From NCBI RefSeq assembly GCF_009600315.1, contig NZ_WIWC01000002.1, forward strand, positions 186,001 to 250,000: DNA of 64,000 bases, written 5' to 3'. Under the pieces are notes generated by a model. That model had not been told where the DNA came from. It searched no databases and saw only the letters and a list, made by a program, of their open reading frames with translations. The first letter of the stretch is position 1. Each line of letters begins with the position of its first letter. The stretch comes from Pseudomonas helleri (lineage in GTDB: Bacteria > Pseudomonadota > Gammaproteobacteria > Pseudomonadales > Pseudomonadaceae). Shown one piece after another: positions 45,344-57,127 of this stretch. The translations under genes were made by a program, and so were the position numbers.

Positions 45344-45500
45344 TGATTATTAGGTCGCAGGAAATTCGTGCGACCTTAATCGAAGCTCACGGCGTTGTGC
45401 GGGGCGTTTGCTATGGCTCATGTGCCATTACGCCGCAGACCCTGCTACAATGCGGCCGCTGTTTTGCGGGTAATCCCGACTAAAGTGCTAGGTCTAATAG

Positions 45501-45529
45501 TTGACTTAAATAGTCGGGAATAGCATACT
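45501..45529 (+). promoter_or_regulatory. iscR promoter with type-1 IscR site
   Basis: TTGACT (45501-45506), 17-base spacer, CATACT (45524-45529). The surrounding ATAGTTGACTTAAATAGTCG resembles the type-1 IscR operator, so [2Fe-2S]-IscR is expected to repress its own operon here. Confidence 0.75.
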
Positions 45530-45561
45530 CGCCTCCATTCCGAATTCCGTGGTACCTGTCC

Positions 45562-46053
45562 ATGAGACTGACTACAAAAGGCCGTTACGCCGTTACTGCA
45601 ATGCTTGATTTGGCGTTGCACGCACAGCACGGGCCGGTGTCCCTGGCTGATATTTCCGAGCGCCAAGGCATTTCTCTTTCCTACCTTGAGCAATTGTTCG
45701 CCAAATTGCGCCGCAGCAGCCTGGTATCCAGTGTGCGCGGGCCTGGCGGCGGCTACCGGCTGTCGCGTGACATGCAAGGTATTCAGGTCGCCCAAGTGAT
45801 CGATGCGGTCAACGAGTCCGTCGATGCCACGCGTTGCCAGGGGCTTGGCGACTGCCACGCCGGCGACACGTGCCTGACCCACCATCTGTGGTGTGACCTG
45901 AGCCTGCAAATCCACGAATTTCTCAGTGGTATCAGCTTGGCTGATCTTGTCACTCGCCGTGAGGTACAAGAAGTAGCCCAGCGTCAGGATCAGCGCCGCT
46001 GTAATAGCAAAGCGCCGCACCTGGATAAGATCGAAGCGTCCGCCGTCGAGTGA
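45562..46053 (+). CDS. iscR: Fe-S cluster assembly regulator IscR
   Basis: 163-aa Rrf2-family regulator. Starts [20 protein letters not shown] with a winged helix; cluster-ligating cysteines are in [15 protein letters not shown]. Represses the isc operon when loaded with a [2Fe-2S] cluster. First gene of the operon. Confidence 0.97.
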   Translation: MRLTTKGRYAVTAMLDLALHAQHGPVSLADISERQGISLSYLEQLFAKLRRSSLVSSVRGPGGGYRLSRDMQGIQVAQVIDAVNESVDATRCQGLGDCHAGDTCLTHHLWCDLSLQIHEFLSGISLADLVTRREVQEVAQRQDQRRCNSKAPHLDKIEASAVE

Positions 46054-46102
46054 TTGCATAAAAACGACGGTGCGCCAGCCAGCCTGATTTAGGAGATAGT
46101 CC

Positions 46103-47317
46103 ATGAAATTGCCCATTTACCTTGATTACTCAGCCACCACCCCGGTTGATCCGCGTGTTGCTCAAAAAATGAGCGACTGCTTGCTGGTTGACGGGAACTT
46201 CGGTAACCCGGCTTCGCGCTCTCACGTGTTCGGCTGGAAAGCTGAAGAAGCGGTCGAGAATGGTCGTCGCCAGGTTGCTGACCTGGTTAACGCTGACCCG
46301 CGTGAAATTGTCTGGACCTCCGGTGCAACCGAGGCCAACAACCTGGCAATCAAAGGTGCAGCGCATTTCTATGCCACCAAAGGCAAGCACCTGATCACCG
46401 ACAAGATTGAGCACAAAGCCGTTCTCGACACCATGCGTCAGCTGGAGCGTGAAGGCTTTGAAGTGACCTACATCGAGCCGGGTGAAGACGGTCTGGTCAC
46501 GCCTGCCATGGTTGAAGCGGCCATGCGCGATGACACCATTCTGGTGTCGATCATGCATGTGAACAACGAAATCGGCACCATCAACGACATCGCTGCCATT
46601 GGTGAGCTGACTCGCTCGCGCGGCGTGCTGTTCCATGTTGATGCGGCACAGTCCACCGGCAAGGTTGAAATCGATCTGGCCAAGCTGAAAGTCGACCTGA
46701 TGTCGTTCTCGGCTCACAAAACCTACGGCCCTAAAGGCATTGGTGCTCTGTACGTAAGCCGCAAGCCGCGCGTACGTATTGAAGCTGCCATGCACGGCGG
46801 CGGTCACGAGCGCGGCATGCGTTCGGGCACCTTGGCCACCCACCAGATCGTGGGCATGGGCGAAGCGTTCCAGATTGCCAAAGAAGAAATGGCCGCTGAA
46901 AACATCCGCATCAAAGCCTTGAGCGATCGCTTCTTCAAGCAGGTTGAACACCTTGAAGAACTGTACGTCAACGGCAGCATGATCCACCGCGTACCGCACA
47001 ACCTGAACCTGAGCTTCAACTACGTTGAAGGCGAGTCGCTGATCATGGCACTCAAGGATCTGGCTGTGTCGTCCGGTTCGGCATGCACATCCGCTTCCCT
47101 CGAGCCGTCCTACGTGTTGCGCGCTCTGGGTCGCAACGACGAATTGGCGCACAGCTCGATTCGTTTCACCTTCGGTCGGTTCACCACCGAAGAAGAAATC
47201 GATTACGCCGCGCAGAAAGTGTGCGAGGCCGTTACCAAGCTGCGCGCTCTGTCGCCGCTGTGGGACATGTACAAAGACGGCATCGACATCTCGAAAATCG
47301 AGTGGGCGGCGCACTGA
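46103..47317 (+). CDS. iscS: Cysteine desulfurase IscS
   Basis: 404-aa PLP enzyme that takes sulfur from cysteine and passes it to IscU and others. PLP lysine in [12 protein letters not shown]; the persulfide cysteine is in [14 protein letters not shown]. Normal length and operon position. Confidence 0.98.
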   Translation: MKLPIYLDYSATTPVDPRVAQKMSDCLLVDGNFGNPASRSHVFGWKAEEAVENGRRQVADLVNADPREIVWTSGATEANNLAIKGAAHFYATKGKHLITDKIEHKAVLDTMRQLEREGFEVTYIEPGEDGLVTPAMVEAAMRDDTILVSIMHVNNEIGTINDIAAIGELTRSRGVLFHVDAAQSTGKVEIDLAKLKVDLMSFSAHKTYGPKGIGALYVSRKPRVRIEAAMHGGGHERGMRSGTLATHQIVGMGEAFQIAKEEMAAENIRIKALSDRFFKQVEHLEELYVNGSMIHRVPHNLNLSFNYVEGESLIMALKDLAVSSGSACTSASLEPSYVLRALGRNDELAHSSIRFTFGRFTTEEEIDYAAQKVCEAVTKLRALSPLWDMYKDGIDISKIEWAAH

Positions 47318-47412
47318 TATTTCAAGTCGCCGCAGACAGGCGCTGTACGCGCAGCGAAAGCAGCTTTTACAGCGTCTCAAGAGCGACTCTCTGATGAGTG
47401 AGGATTAGTACC

Positions 47413-47799
47413 ATGGCTTACAGCGAAAAGGTCATTGACCACTACGAGAACCCGCGCAACGTCGGCAAGATGGACGCGGAAGACCCGGATGTCGGCACCG
47501 GCATGGTGGGCGCACCGGCGTGCGGCGACGTGATGCGTTTGCAGATCAAGGTGAACGAGCAGGGCATCATCGAAGATGCCAAGTTCAAGACCTATGGTTG
47601 CGGTTCGGCAATCGCTTCCAGCTCTCTGGCGACCGAGTGGATGAAAGGCAAGACTCTGGATGAAGCAGAGACCATCAAGAACACTCAGCTGGCCGAAGAA
47701 CTGGCTTTGCCTCCGGTGAAAATTCACTGCTCGGTACTCGCAGAAGACGCCATCAAGGCGGCTGTTCGCGATTACAAGCAGAAGAAAGGTTTGATCTGA
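47413..47799 (+). CDS. iscU: Fe-S scaffold protein IscU
   Basis: 128 aa. Builds [2Fe-2S] clusters on three cysteines seen in APACGD, YGCGSA and IHCSVLAEDA; LPPVK(I) is the HscA recognition motif. ATG at 47413; an in-frame earlier start would add five residues without support. Confidence 0.98.
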   Translation: MAYSEKVIDHYENPRNVGKMDAEDPDVGTGMVGAPACGDVMRLQIKVNEQGIIEDAKFKTYGCGSAIASSSLATEWMKGKTLDEAETIKNTQLAEELALPPVKIHCSVLAEDAIKAAVRDYKQKKGLI

Positions 47800-47866
47800 T
47801 CCGCATGGCTTGCGCCTTTAATGGCGCAGGCGTGGTGATGAGACTGGCAAAAGGTAAGGAGTCACG

Positions 47867-48190
47867 ATGGCTATCAGCATGACAGAAGCGGCTGCTCGAC
47901 ACATTCGCCGCTCCCTTGACGGGCGCGGCAAAGGTGAGGGGATTCGTCTGGGTGTTCGCACCACAGGCTGTTCCGGTCTTGCCTATGTGCTGGAGTTTGT
48001 CGATGAAGTGGGCGAGGAAGACCAGGTCTTCGAAACCCATGGCGAAAAAGTGATCATTGATCCCAAGAGCCTGACCTACCTCGACGGCACTGAGCTGGAT
48101 TTCGTCAAGGAAGGCCTGAACGAGGGCTTCAAGTTCAATAACCCTAACGTGCGCGGCGAATGTGGCTGCGGCGAAAGCTTCAACATCTGA
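47867..48190 (+). CDS. iscA: Fe-S assembly protein IscA
   Basis: 107-aa A-type carrier. Cysteines TTGCSG and ECGCGESF define the family. Delivers clusters or iron to apoproteins. Confidence 0.97.
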   Translation: MAISMTEAAARHIRRSLDGRGKGEGIRLGVRTTGCSGLAYVLEFVDEVGEEDQVFETHGEKVIIDPKSLTYLDGTELDFVKEGLNEGFKFNNPNVRGECGCGESFNI

Positions 48191-48198
48191 GGCTAGTC

Positions 48199-48720
48199 GT
48201 GGGTACTCCTTGTCATTTTGCTTTGTTTGAGCTGCAGCCGAGTTTCGTTCTGGACCTTGATCAGCTCGCTGTGCGCTATCGAGAGTTGGCGCGCGGTGTT
48301 CACCCGGATCGTTTTGCTGATGCTTCCGAGCGCGAGCAGCGCCTGGCGCTGGAGCAGTCGGCCAGCCTCAATGAGGCTTATCAGACGCTCAAAAACCCCT
48401 CCAAACGTGCGCGTTACCTGCTGGCGTTGAAGGGTGGGGAGTTGCCGCTGGAAGTCACGGTGCATGATCCCGAGTTTCTGATGCAGCAAATGCAGTGGCG
48501 CGAAGAACTTGAAGATTTGCAGGACAGCGCCGATATGGCGGGTATTGCAGCATTCAAGCGTCGACTGAAAGTCGCTCAAGACCGTTTGAACGACAGCTTC
48601 GCTGCTTGTTGGGATGACGCTGCGCAACGCGAACAGGCTGAACGTCTGATGCGGCGCATGCAGTTCCTCGACAAGCTCACTTACGAAGTGCGCCAGCTAG
48701 AAGAGCGCCTCGACGATTAA
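48199..48720 (+). CDS. hscB: Co-chaperone HscB
   Basis: 173-aa J-domain protein with the HPD motif ([10 protein letters not shown]) that brings IscU to HscA. GTG at 48199 gives the usual [16 protein letters not shown]; the upstream reading to 48160 lies inside iscA and is rejected. Confidence 0.95.
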   Translation: MGTPCHFALFELQPSFVLDLDQLAVRYRELARGVHPDRFADASEREQRLALEQSASLNEAYQTLKNPSKRARYLLALKGGELPLEVTVHDPEFLMQQMQWREELEDLQDSADMAGIAAFKRRLKVAQDRLNDSFAACWDDAAQREQAERLMRRMQFLDKLTYEVRQLEERLDD

Positions 48721-48770
48721 CTCCGTGCTTCCCTGATGGCACGCCTGATTACAGATAAGTCCTGATTACG

Positions 48771-50633
48771 ATGGCCCTACTGCAGATCGCCGAACCCGGC
48801 CAAAGTCCTCAACCGCACCAGCGTCGTCTGGCTGTGGGGATCGACTTGGGCACTACCAATTCGTTGGTCGCTGCATTGCGCAGCGGTCTTTCCGAGCCCC
48901 TGGCTGACGCAAATGGCAATGTCATTTTGCCGTCTGCCGTGCGCTATCACGCTGATCGCGTCGAAGTCGGTGAGTCGGCACGTCTGGCAGCCGCAAGCGA
49001 CCCTTTCAATACCATCCTGTCGGTCAAGCGTTTGATGGGTCGTGGTTTGTCCGACGTCAAGCAATTGGGCGAGCAGCTGCCTTACCGCTTTGTCGGCGGT
49101 GAGTCGCACATGCCGTTTATCGACACTGTGCAAGGGCCTAAAAGCCCGGTTGAAGTGTCTGCCGAAATTCTGAAAGTGCTGCGTGAGCGCGCCGAAAAGA
49201 CCTTGGGCGGTGAATTGGTCGGTGCGGTGATTACCGTTCCGGCCTATTTCGACGACGCTCAGCGTCAAGCCACCAAAGATGCTGCCAAACTGGCGGGCCT
49301 CAATGTACTGCGCTTACTCAATGAGCCAACCGCTGCGGCGGTGGCTTATGGGCTCGATCAGTCGGCCGAAGGGGTTGTAGCTATTTACGACCTGGGCGGG
49401 GGCACGTTCGATATTTCGATCCTGCGCTTGACCGGCGGTGTGTTTGAGGTGCTGGCCACCGGCGGCGACAGTGCGTTGGGCGGCGATGATTTCGACCATG
49501 CCATTGCTGGCTGGATGATTGAACAGGCGGGTTTGTCTGCTGATCTTGATCCCGGTACTCAGCGCGCGTTGCTTCAGGCCGCTTGTGCTGCGAAGGAAGC
49601 GCTTACTGATGCGTCATCTGTGACTGTTGCTTTTGGCGACTGGAATGCAGAACTGACCCGCGAAGCCTTTGATGCGTTGATTGAGCCGATGGTTGCCCGC
49701 AGCCTCAAGGCCTGCCGACGCGCCGTGCGCGATGCCAACATCGAGGTTGAAGACGTTCAGGCCGTGGTCATGGTCGGCGGTTCAACCCGTGTACCGCGTG
49801 TGCGTGAAGCGGTTGCAGCCATGTTTGGTCGTGAGCCGTTGACCGATATCGACCCGGATCAAGTGGTAGCCATTGGTGCTGCGATTCAGGCGGACACGCT
49901 GGCGGGCAACAAGCGTGAAGGTGGTGAGTTGCTGCTGCTGGACGTGATTCCGTTGTCGCTCGGTCTCGAGACCATGGGCGGCTTGATGGAGAAAGTCATT
50001 CCGCGCAACACCACAATTCCGGTGGCCCGTGCGCAGGATTTCACAACGTATAAAGATGGCCAGACGGCCATGATGATTCATGTGCTGCAAGGCGAGCGCG
50101 AGCTGATCAGCGATTGCCGCTCACTGGCGCGTTTCGAGCTGCGCGGTATTCCACCGATGGTGGCCGGTGCTGCGAAAATCCGCGTGACCTTCCAGGTTGA
50201 TGCGGATGGTTTGCTTAGTGTTGCGGCTCGCGAGCTGGGTTCGGGCGTTGAGGCAAGTATCCAGGTCAAGCCTTCTTACGGTTTGACCGATGGCGAAATT
50301 GCCAAAATGCTTAAGGATTCGTTCCAGTACGCAGGTGATGACAAGGTGGCCCGTGTATTGCGCGAGCAACAGGTCGATGCACAGCGTCTGATCGAGGCGG
50401 TGCAGTCTGCGTTGGAAGTGGACGGCGATCGCTTGCTTGATGCTGAAGAGCGTATGGTCATTGAAGCGCAGATGCAGGAATTGTCCGAATTGATGAAAGG
50501 CACCGATGGTTACGCCATCGAGCAGCAGACCAAGCGCTTGTCGCAGGTGACTGATGCCTTTGCTGCCCGTCGTATGGACTTGACGGTCAAAGCCGCCCTG
50601 TCTGGGCGCAACCTGAATGAAATCGAGGAATAA
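48771..50633 (+). CDS. hscA: Hsp70-type chaperone HscA
   Basis: 620 aa. Specialised DnaK homologue for cluster release from Isc[27 protein letters not shown] and [13 protein letters not shown] in the ATPase half, substrate-binding half after about residue 390. Confidence 0.97.
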   Translation: MALLQIAEPGQSPQPHQRRLAVGIDLGTTNSLVAALRSGLSEPLADANGNVILPSAVRYHADRVEVGESARLAAASDPFNTILSVKRLMGRGLSDVKQLGEQLPYRFVGGESHMPFIDTVQGPKSPVEVSAEILKVLRERAEKTLGGELVGAVITVPAYFDDAQRQATKDAAKLAGLNVLRLLNEPTAAAVAYGLDQSAEGVVAIYDLGGGTFDISILRLTGGVFEVLATGGDSALGGDDFDHAIAGWMIEQAGLSADLDPGTQRALLQAACAAKEALTDASSVTVAFGDWNAELTREAFDALIEPMVARSLKACRRAVRDANIEVEDVQAVVMVGGSTRVPRVREAVAAMFGREPLTDIDPDQVVAIGAAIQADTLAGNKREGGELLLLDVIPLSLGLETMGGLMEKVIPRNTTIPVARAQDFTTYKDGQTAMMIHVLQGERELISDCRSLARFELRGIPPMVAGAAKIRVTFQVDADGLLSVAARELGSGVEASIQVKPSYGLTDGEIAKMLKDSFQYAGDDKVARVLREQQVDAQRLIEAVQSALEVDGDRLLDAEERMVIEAQMQELSELMKGTDGYAIEQQTKRLSQVTDAFAARRMDLTVKAALSGRNLNEIEE

Positions 50634-50636
50634 CTG

Positions 50637-50978
50637 ATGCCGCAGATCATTTTTCTGCCACACGCCGAGCACTGCCCGGACGGTATGGTCGTAGAGGCTG
50701 AGACCGGCAAGTCCATTCTCGAAGTGGCCCATGACAATCACATCGAAATCGAAAGTGCCTGTGGTGGTGTGTGCGCGTGCACGACCTGTCACTGCATTAT
50801 TCGTGAAGGGTTTGATTCGCTTGAAGAGGCGGATGAGCTGGAAGAAGACTACCTGGATCGTGCCTGGGGTCTTGAAGCTCACTCCCGTTTGAGCTGCCAG
50901 GCCAAAGTCGGTACTGAAGACCTGACGGTCGAGATTCCGAAATATTCCCTTAACCATGCTGCTGAAGCGCCGCACTGA
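50637..50978 (+). CDS. fdx: ISC-type [2Fe-2S] ferredoxin
   Basis: 113 aa. Cluster cysteines in ACGGVCACTTCHC and LSCQAK. Supplies electrons for cluster assembly. Three bases after hscA. Confidence 0.97.
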   Translation: MPQIIFLPHAEHCPDGMVVEAETGKSILEVAHDNHIEIESACGGVCACTTCHCIIREGFDSLEEADELEEDYLDRAWGLEAHSRLSCQAKVGTEDLTVEIPKYSLNHAAEAPH

Positions 50979-50990
50979 TAAGGAATTGTC

Positions 50991-51191
50991 ATGAGCCTTA
51001 AATGGGTTGATGTGCAAGAAATCGCAATACAACTGGCTGAAGCTCACCCGGATGTCGATCCGCTGACCGTGAACTTCGTCAAGTTGCGCAATCTGGTCAT
51101 GGCGCTGCCTGACTTTGACGACATCCCGGATCGTGGCGGGGAGAAGGTTCTCGAAGCCATTCAGGGGTTGTGGATCGAAGAAGCCGACTAA
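50991..51191 (+). CDS. iscX: Fe-S assembly protein IscX
   Basis: 66 aa, acidic; starts MSLKWVDVQEIAIQLAEAHP, with the conserved DPLTVNFVKLRNLV. Binds IscS and iron and modulates desulfurase activity. Last gene of the isc operon. Confidence 0.96.
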   Translation: MSLKWVDVQEIAIQLAEAHPDVDPLTVNFVKLRNLVMALPDFDDIPDRGGEKVLEAIQGLWIEEAD

Positions 51192-51223
51192 GCTTGTAAA
51201 GACGTAATTATGCAATACCCCAG

Positions 51224-51255
51224 AACCCGCGTATAATTCGCGGGTTTAATTTTTC
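51224..51255 (+). terminator. Terminator after iscX
   Basis: AACCCGCG TATAATT CGCGGGTT followed by TAATTTTT. The loop contains TATAAT, which might also be a -10 for ndk, though no good -35 is seen. Confidence 0.7.
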
Positions 51256-51284
51256 GCTTAAATCACTGTTTCTGGAGTTACACC

Positions 51285-51710
51285 ATGGCTGTTCAACGCA
51301 CTTTCTCCATCATCAAGCCTGACGCTGTTGCAAAAAACGTTATCGGCGAGATCACCACTCGTTTTGAAAAAGCCGGCCTGAAGGTTGTAGCTTCGAAAAT
51401 GAAGCAACTGTCCAAAGCAGAAGCTGAAGGCTTCTACGCTGAGCACAGCGCTCGTGGTTTCTTCGGCGACCTGGTTGCTTTCATGATCTCCGGTCCTGTT
51501 GTTGTTCAGGTTCTGGAAGGCGAAAACGCTATCGCTCTGAACCGCGAACTGATGGGTGCTACCAACCCTAAAGAAGCAGCTGCTGGCACTATCCGTGCTG
51601 ACTTCGCTGATTCCATCGACGCTAACGCTGTTCACGGTTCCGACTCGGAAGCCGCTGCTGCACGCGAAATCTCGTACTTTTTCGCAGCTACTGAAGTAAC
51701 CACTCGCTAA
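51285..51710 (+). CDS. ndk: Nucleoside diphosphate kinase
   Basis: 141 aa. Equalises NTP pools through a phosphohistidine; the active histidine is in [15 protein letters not shown] upstream of the ATG. The gene uses codons of highly expressed genes. Confidence 0.98.
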   Translation: MAVQRTFSIIKPDAVAKNVIGEITTRFEKAGLKVVASKMKQLSKAEAEGFYAEHSARGFFGDLVAFMISGPVVVQVLEGENAIALNRELMGATNPKEAAAGTIRADFADSIDANAVHGSDSEAAAAREISYFFAATEVTTR

Positions 51711-51738
51711 GTATTGGCTTGTGAGTGAGGGTGAAGAC

Positions 51739-52887
51739 ATGATTGCAACGACTGGCAAAACCAACCTGTTGGGTTTGACTCAACCGGAAATGGAGAAATT
51801 CTTCGACTCAATCGGGGAGAAGCGTTTCCGTGCCGGTCAGGTCATGAAGTGGATTCACCACTTTGGTGTCGATGATTTCGACGCCATGACTAACGTCAGC
51901 AAGGCCTTGCGCGACAAGCTCAAGGCTATTGCTGAGGTTCGTGGGCCTGAAGTCGTCAGCGAGGACATCTCCAGCGATGGCACCCGTAAATGGGTGGTAC
52001 GTGTTGAGTCCGGCAGCTGCGTCGAGACGGTTTACATTCCCTCGGGCAAACGCGGCACCTTGTGCGTTTCGTCCCAGGCAGGCTGTGCCCTGGATTGCAG
52101 TTTCTGCTCCACCGGCAAGCAAGGCTTCAATAGCAACCTCACCGCCGCCGAAGTGATCGGTCAGGTGTGGATTGCCAACAAATCCTTCGGCAGTGTTCCG
52201 GCAACCATCGACCGTGCCATCACCAACGTGGTGATGATGGGTATGGGTGAACCGCTGCTGAACTTCGACAACGTGATCAGTGCCATGCAACTGATGATGG
52301 ATGACCTGGGTTATGGGATTTCCAAGCGCCGGGTGACCTTGTCTACCTCGGGCGTGGTGCCGATGATCGATGAGCTGGCCAAGCACATTGACGTCTCCCT
52401 GGCCTTGTCGCTGCACGCACCTAATGACGAGTTGCGCAGTCAATTGGTGCCCATCAACAAGAAGTACCCGCTGGCCATGCTGCTTGATTCATGCCGTCGT
52501 TATATGGCGACCTTGGGCGAGAAACGCGTATTGACTGTCGAGTACACCTTGCTCAAAGACGTGAACGACCATGTTGACCACGCGCGTGAAATGATCGAGT
52601 TGCTCAAGGACACGCCGTGCAAGATCAACCTGATCCCGTTCAACCCTTTCCCACATTCGGGTTATGAGCGTCCAAGCAACAACGCCATTCGCCGTTTTCA
52701 GGAGCTGTTGCAGCAAGCGGGTTACAACGTGACCGTGCGCACCACGCGCGGTGAAGATATCGACGCGGCCTGTGGGCAGTTGGTGGGTCAGGTCAATGAC
52801 CGCACCCGTCGCAGCTCGCGCCTGATTGCCGCGCGTGAGCTCAATGCCGATGCTGACTCAGCGCCCAACGCTGCCTCTGCGCCCTGA
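51739..52887 (+). CDS. rlmN: Dual-specificity 23S rRNA/tRNA m2A methyltransferase RlmN
   Basis: 382-aa radical-SAM enzyme that methylates A2503 of 23S rRNA and A37 of some tRNAs. Cluster motif [14 protein letters not shown] at 51739 matches the family N terminus; GTG at 51721 would add six residues. Confidence 0.96.
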   Translation: MIATTGKTNLLGLTQPEMEKFFDSIGEKRFRAGQVMKWIHHFGVDDFDAMTNVSKALRDKLKAIAEVRGPEVVSEDISSDGTRKWVVRVESGSCVETVYIPSGKRGTLCVSSQAGCALDCSFCSTGKQGFNSNLTAAEVIGQVWIANKSFGSVPATIDRAITNVVMMGMGEPLLNFDNVISAMQLMMDDLGYGISKRRVTLSTSGVVPMIDELAKHIDVSLALSLHAPNDELRSQLVPINKKYPLAMLLDSCRRYMATLGEKRVLTVEYTLLKDVNDHVDHAREMIELLKDTPCKINLIPFNPFPHSGYERPSNNAIRRFQELLQQAGYNVTVRTTRGEDIDAACGQLVGQVNDRTRRSSRLIAARELNADADSAPNAASAP

Positions 52888-52899
52888 GAGAGGACATCC

Positions 52900-53658
52900 A
52901 TGATCCTGCGCGCTGCGCTGTGTGTCGTATGGGTCAGCTTAGTGGCTGGCTGTGTTTCATCGGGTAGCTCAAACCCGATGAACACCGACAAGGGGCGTGA
53001 TGCAGCGCGTGAGGCTTATGTCCAGTTAGGACTGGGTTATCTCCAGCAGGGGATGGCCGAGCAGGCCAAAGTCCCTTTGGGCAAAGCCCTCGAACTCGAC
53101 AAGTCTGATCCGGACACCCACGCCGCCCTGGCATTGGTTTTTCAATCTGAAAAAGACTATGAGCTGGCCGAGAAGGCATTTCGTAGCGCGTTGAACGGGC
53201 GACCTGATGACCCGCGCATTCTCAACAATTACGCCAGCTTCCTGTTTGAGCGCCAGCGTTATCAAGAAGCCAGCGCGTACTTTCAAAAAGCACTGACCGA
53301 CCCTCTCTATCCTGATCGATCGCGCATCTACGAGAATCTGGGGATGACTGCACTCAAGTTGGGTCAGCGGGATGAGGGCCGTCAACAGCTCGAAAAAGCC
53401 CTGAGTTTGAACCCCCGGCAACCTCGCGCACTGCTCGAAATGGCTGAGTTGTCTTACGAAGACAGGCATTATGTGCCCGCACGTGACTTTTACGATCGTT
53501 TTAGCCTGCTTAGCGGACAAAATGCACGTAGTCTATTGCTCGGTGCGCGGTTGGCAGATGTTTTCGACGAGCGTGCTTCAACAGCCAATTATGGTCAGCA
53601 ACTAAAAAGACTCTATCCCGGTACGCCGGAATATCAGCAATACCTGTCGGAGCAATGA
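52900..53658 (+). CDS. pilW: Type IV pilus pilotin PilW/PilF
   Basis: 252-aa outer-membrane lipoprotein. Lipobox LVAGC at residues 17-21, then about six TPR repeats (YVQLGLGYLQQGMAEQAK and similar). Helps assemble the PilQ secretin. Its end overlaps the rodZ start. Confidence 0.93.
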   Translation: MILRAALCVVWVSLVAGCVSSGSSNPMNTDKGRDAAREAYVQLGLGYLQQGMAEQAKVPLGKALELDKSDPDTHAALALVFQSEKDYELAEKAFRSALNGRPDDPRILNNYASFLFERQRYQEASAYFQKALTDPLYPDRSRIYENLGMTALKLGQRDEGRQQLEKALSLNPRQPRALLEMAELSYEDRHYVPARDFYDRFSLLSGQNARSLLLGARLADVFDERASTANYGQQLKRLYPGTPEYQQYLSEQ

Positions 53659-54662
53659 TGAAAGCGGCGCAACCCGAAGTTCTAGCAGCGACTCGTGTCA
53701 ATCCTGGTGAGACCTTGCGTCAGGCCCGTGAAAACAATGGCTGGACGTTGGCTGAAGTCGCCAAGAAGCTTAATCTCACGGCCAGCTCCTTGAGTAACCT
53801 TGAGGCCGGTGCGTTCGACAAGTTGCCGGGGCATACCTTTGCCCGCGGTTATATCCGCGCCTATGCCAAATTGCTCGGTATGGATCAGGCTGCGCTGGTG
53901 CATGAGTTTGATCTCTACACCGGGACAGATGCCAACGGCAGTAATGTGCACAGCCTTGGCCGTATTGAAGAGCCGGTGCGTATTTCCCACACCATCTTGC
54001 GTATTGTCAGCCTGTTGTTGCTGATCGCTGTCATCGGCGGTGGCTTTATCTGGTGGCAGGACCAAACGTCCATGCGCGCCAAAGACCTGATTGGGCTTGC
54101 CCCGGAGCACGTCGAAGTCGAAGGCGCTGACGGCACTACCCAGATCCACCCGCTCGATGAGCCGGAAGATCAAGCCGTGGCTGAGGCCAAGGTAGAGTCA
54201 GAGTCGCCGGTTGAAGCCCAAGCTGCTGCAGAGCAGACCCAGAGCTCGGCGTTGGCACTTCCGCTTGCCTCGGCACCCGCCGTATCTGGCGCTGCACCTG
54301 CCGAACCCGCCACTTCTGTAGCGTCCGCTCCAGCTGCTCCAGCTGCTCCAGCTGCTCCTGTCGCTCCAGCCCCTGCTGTGGCGCCCGCGGTTGCTGCTGT
54401 CGAAAGCGCTCCTGTCGCCGGTGCTGGCAAGGTTTCAGTGCAATACAGCGCTGATTGCTGGACTCAAGTCACCGACGCCACGGGTAAAGTGCTGTTTGGC
54501 GGTTTGAAGCGCAAAGGCGAAAATCTTGAAGTGAGTGGCAAGCCACCCCTGAGCTTGCGACTGGGTTTTGCCCGTGCTGCGCAAGTGACCTATAACGGTC
54601 AAGCGGTGGATGTCGCTCCTTTCACCAGTGGCGAGACTGCTCGCCTGAAGTTAGGTCAATAA
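53655..54662 (+). CDS. rodZ: Cell-shape protein RodZ
   Basis: 335 aa. N-terminal Xre-type helix-turn-helix (about 18-85), one membrane span RIVSLLLLIAVIGGGFIWW near residue 125, a low-complexity Ala/Pro/Glu linker, and a C-terminal DUF4115 domain (KVSVQYSADCWTQVTDATGK). Links MreB to the membrane. Start ATG at 53655 or 53658. Confidence 0.9.
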   Translation: MMKAAQPEVLAATRVNPGETLRQARENNGWTLAEVAKKLNLTASSLSNLEAGAFDKLPGHTFARGYIRAYAKLLGMDQAALVHEFDLYTGTDANGSNVHSLGRIEEPVRISHTILRIVSLLLLIAVIGGGFIWWQDQTSMRAKDLIGLAPEHVEVEGADGTTQIHPLDEPEDQAVAEAKVESESPVEAQAAAEQTQSSALALPLASAPAVSGAAPAEPATSVASAPAAPAAPAAPVAPAPAVAPAVAAVESAPVAGAGKVSVQYSADCWTQVTDATGKVLFGGLKRKGENLEVSGKPPLSLRLGFARAAQVTYNGQAVDVAPFTSGETARLKLGQ

Positions 54663-54665
54663 GTC

Positions 54666-55775
54666 ATGCACGGCGAATCACCAATCAAACGTCGCGAATC
54701 GCGCAAAATCTGGGTCGGCTCGGTGCCAGTCGGTGGCGATGCCCCTATTGCTGTACAGAGCATGACCAACAGCGACACCAATGATGTCGCGGCAACCGTT
54801 GCGCAAATCAATCGTCTGGAAGCCGCAGGTGTCGATATCGTGCGGGTTTCCGTGCCTGATATGGATGCAGCCGAAGCGTTTGGTCGTATCAAGCAATTGG
54901 TCAAAGTGCCATTGGTTGCCGACATCCACTTCGATTATCGGATTGCGCTGCGCGTGGCCGAGCTGGGTGTGGACTGCTTGCGAATCAACCCTGGCAACAT
55001 TGGTCGCGAAGACCGTGTGCGTGCCGTGGTCGATGCTGCCCGTGATCGCGGTATTCCTATTCGAATCGGCGTTAACGCCGGTTCGCTCGAGAAAGACCTG
55101 CAAAAGAAGTACGGCGAACCGACACCGGCTGCGCTGGTAGAGTCGGCATTGCGTCACGTTGAGCACCTTGAACGCCTGAATTTCAAGGACTTCAAGGTCA
55201 GCGTAAAGGCCTCCGACGTGTTTATGGCCGTAGAAGCCTACCGCCTTCTGGCCAAGGAAATTGTCCAGCCGCTGCACTTGGGGATTACCGAAGCCGGTGG
55301 TTTACGTTCGGGCACAGTGAAATCTGCCGTTGGGCTAGGTATGCTGCTCGCCGAGGGAATTGGCGATACTATCCGCATCTCGCTGGCAGCAGACCCGGTA
55401 GAGGAAGTCAAAGTAGGTTACGACATCCTCAAATCCCTGCGTTTGCGTTCGCGTGGCATTAACTTTATTGCGTGCCCAAGCTGTTCGCGCCAGAACTTCG
55501 ACGTGGTTAAAACCATGAACGAGCTGGAAGGGCGCCTGGAAGATCTGCTGGTGCCATTGGATGTCGCTGTGATTGGCTGTGTGGTTAACGGTCCCGGTGA
55601 AGCCAAGGAGGCTCATGTGGGCCTGACCGGCGGAACGCCCAACCTGATTTATATCGACGGCAAGCCGTCGCAGAAGTTAACGAATGAAAATCTGGTGGAT
55701 GAGCTTGAAAAGCTGATTCGCCAGAAGGCGGCCGAAAAGGTCGAAGCTGACGCAGCGGTTATCGCGCGCGGCTAA
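54666..55775 (+). CDS. ispG: 4-hydroxy-3-methylbut-2-enyl-diphosphate synthase
   Basis: 369 aa. MEP isoprenoid pathway enzyme with a [4Fe-4S] cluster; cysteines in ACPSCSRQ and [15 protein letters not shown]-barrel N-terminal part starts with the substrate-binding [11 protein letters not shown]. Confidence 0.97.
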   Translation: MHGESPIKRRESRKIWVGSVPVGGDAPIAVQSMTNSDTNDVAATVAQINRLEAAGVDIVRVSVPDMDAAEAFGRIKQLVKVPLVADIHFDYRIALRVAELGVDCLRINPGNIGREDRVRAVVDAARDRGIPIRIGVNAGSLEKDLQKKYGEPTPAALVESALRHVEHLERLNFKDFKVSVKASDVFMAVEAYRLLAKEIVQPLHLGITEAGGLRSGTVKSAVGLGMLLAEGIGDTIRISLAADPVEEVKVGYDILKSLRLRSRGINFIACPSCSRQNFDVVKTMNELEGRLEDLLVPLDVAVIGCVVNGPGEAKEAHVGLTGGTPNLIYIDGKPSQKLTNENLVDELEKLIRQKAAEKVEADAAVIARG

Positions 55776-55797
55776 TCAAACGAATTAAGGACTTTTT

Positions 55798-57087
55798 GTG
55801 AGCAAGTCTCTGCAAGCCATTCGTGGCATGAACGACATTCTGCCCGACCAGACGCCTGTATGGCGTTACGTCGAGGGCAAGGTAGCGCGTTTGCTGGATA
55901 ACTACGGTTACAAGCAAATTCGCATGCCTATCGTCGAGTTCACCGAACTGTTCAAGCGTTCCATCGGCGAAGTGACTGATATCGTCGAAAAAGAGATGTA
56001 CACCTTCGAGGACCGCAACGGCGATTCGCTGACCTTGCGTCCTGAAGGCACGGCGGCCTGCGTACGTGCTGTGCTTGAACACGGCATTACCGGCGGTGGT
56101 CAGGTTCAAAAGTTGTGGTACATCGGCCCGATGTTCCGCCACGAGCGCCCACAGAAAGGCCGCTATCGTCAGTTCCATCAGATTGGGGTTGAAGTGTTCA
56201 ACCTGGATGGGCCGGACATCGATGCCGAATTGATCGTATTGACCTGGCGCCTGTGGGGCGAGCTGGGCATCCGTGACGCGGTCAAGCTCGAACTCAACAG
56301 CCTGGGCACCAGTGAAGCTCGCGCCCGCTATCGTGCGGCGCTGGTGGAATACCTGTCCTCGCGCTTGAGCGAGCTCGACGAAGATAGCCAGCGTCGCTTG
56401 AAATCCAACCCGCTGCGTGTGCTGGATACCAAGAACGCCGATACACAGGCTGTACTGGTTGATGCACCCAAGCTGGTGGATTACCTCGACGAAGAGTCCC
56501 GTGTGCATTTCGAAGGCCTGAAGGCACGTCTGGATGCCGCCGGCATTCCTTACGTGATCAACCCCAAGCTGGTTCGCGGCCTCGATTACTACAGCAAAAC
56601 CGTATTCGAATGGGTCACCGACAAGCTGGGCGCTCAAGGCACTGTATGTGCGGGCGGCCGCTATGACGGTCTGGTCGAACAAATGGGCGGCAAGCCGACC
56701 ACAGGTGTTGGCTTTGCAATGGGCATCGAGCGTTTGATCCTGTTGGTTGAAACCCTTGAACAAATCCCGCAAGAACTGGCGCGTCAGGTTGACGTGTACC
56801 TGTGTGCGTTTGGTGAGGCTGCCGAACTGGCTGCCTTGGCCTTGAGCGAGCGGGTTCGTGATCAGTTGCCGAACCTGCGCTTGCAGATCAATGCGGGCGC
56901 CGGCAGTTTCAAAAGTCAGTTTAAAAAAGCCGACAAAAGCGGTGCGTTGTACGCACTGATTCTGGGCGACGACGAATTGGCCCAGCAAGTGGTAGGCGTC
57001 AAACCTCTGCGTGGCCAGGGCGAACAACAAACGATTGCCTGGGATGCTCTAGCTGAGCACTTGGCCACCTGCGTTGTGCAGGGTTGA
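55798..57087 (+). CDS. hisS: Histidyl-tRNA synthetase
   Basis: 429 aa, class II synthetase. GMNDILP start, motif 2 [17 protein letters not shown], and the histidine-binding [17 protein letters not shown] start at 55798. Confidence 0.97.
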   Translation: MSKSLQAIRGMNDILPDQTPVWRYVEGKVARLLDNYGYKQIRMPIVEFTELFKRSIGEVTDIVEKEMYTFEDRNGDSLTLRPEGTAACVRAVLEHGITGGGQVQKLWYIGPMFRHERPQKGRYRQFHQIGVEVFNLDGPDIDAELIVLTWRLWGELGIRDAVKLELNSLGTSEARARYRAALVEYLSSRLSELDEDSQRRLKSNPLRVLDTKNADTQAVLVDAPKLVDYLDEESRVHFEGLKARLDAAGIPYVINPKLVRGLDYYSKTVFEWVTDKLGAQGTVCAGGRYDGLVEQMGGKPTTGVGFAMGIERLILLVETLEQIPQELARQVDVYLCAFGEAAELAALALSERVRDQLPNLRLQINAGAGSFKSQFKKADKSGALYALILGDDELAQQVVGVKPLRGQGEQQTIAWDALAEHLATCVVQG

Positions 57088-57127
57088 AGCTGTAAAACAG
57101 CCGATTTAGCGAATAAGGAGTGTTGGG

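Noticed and set aside
54300..54430. GCTCCAGCTG-type tandem repeats as a possible contingency locus
   Set aside because: They encode the normal Ala/Pro-rich linker of RodZ; length change would stay in frame and has no obvious switch role.
55759..57030. 423-codon minus-strand frame opposite hisS
   Set aside because: Antisense to a conserved synthetase, with no recognisable motifs.
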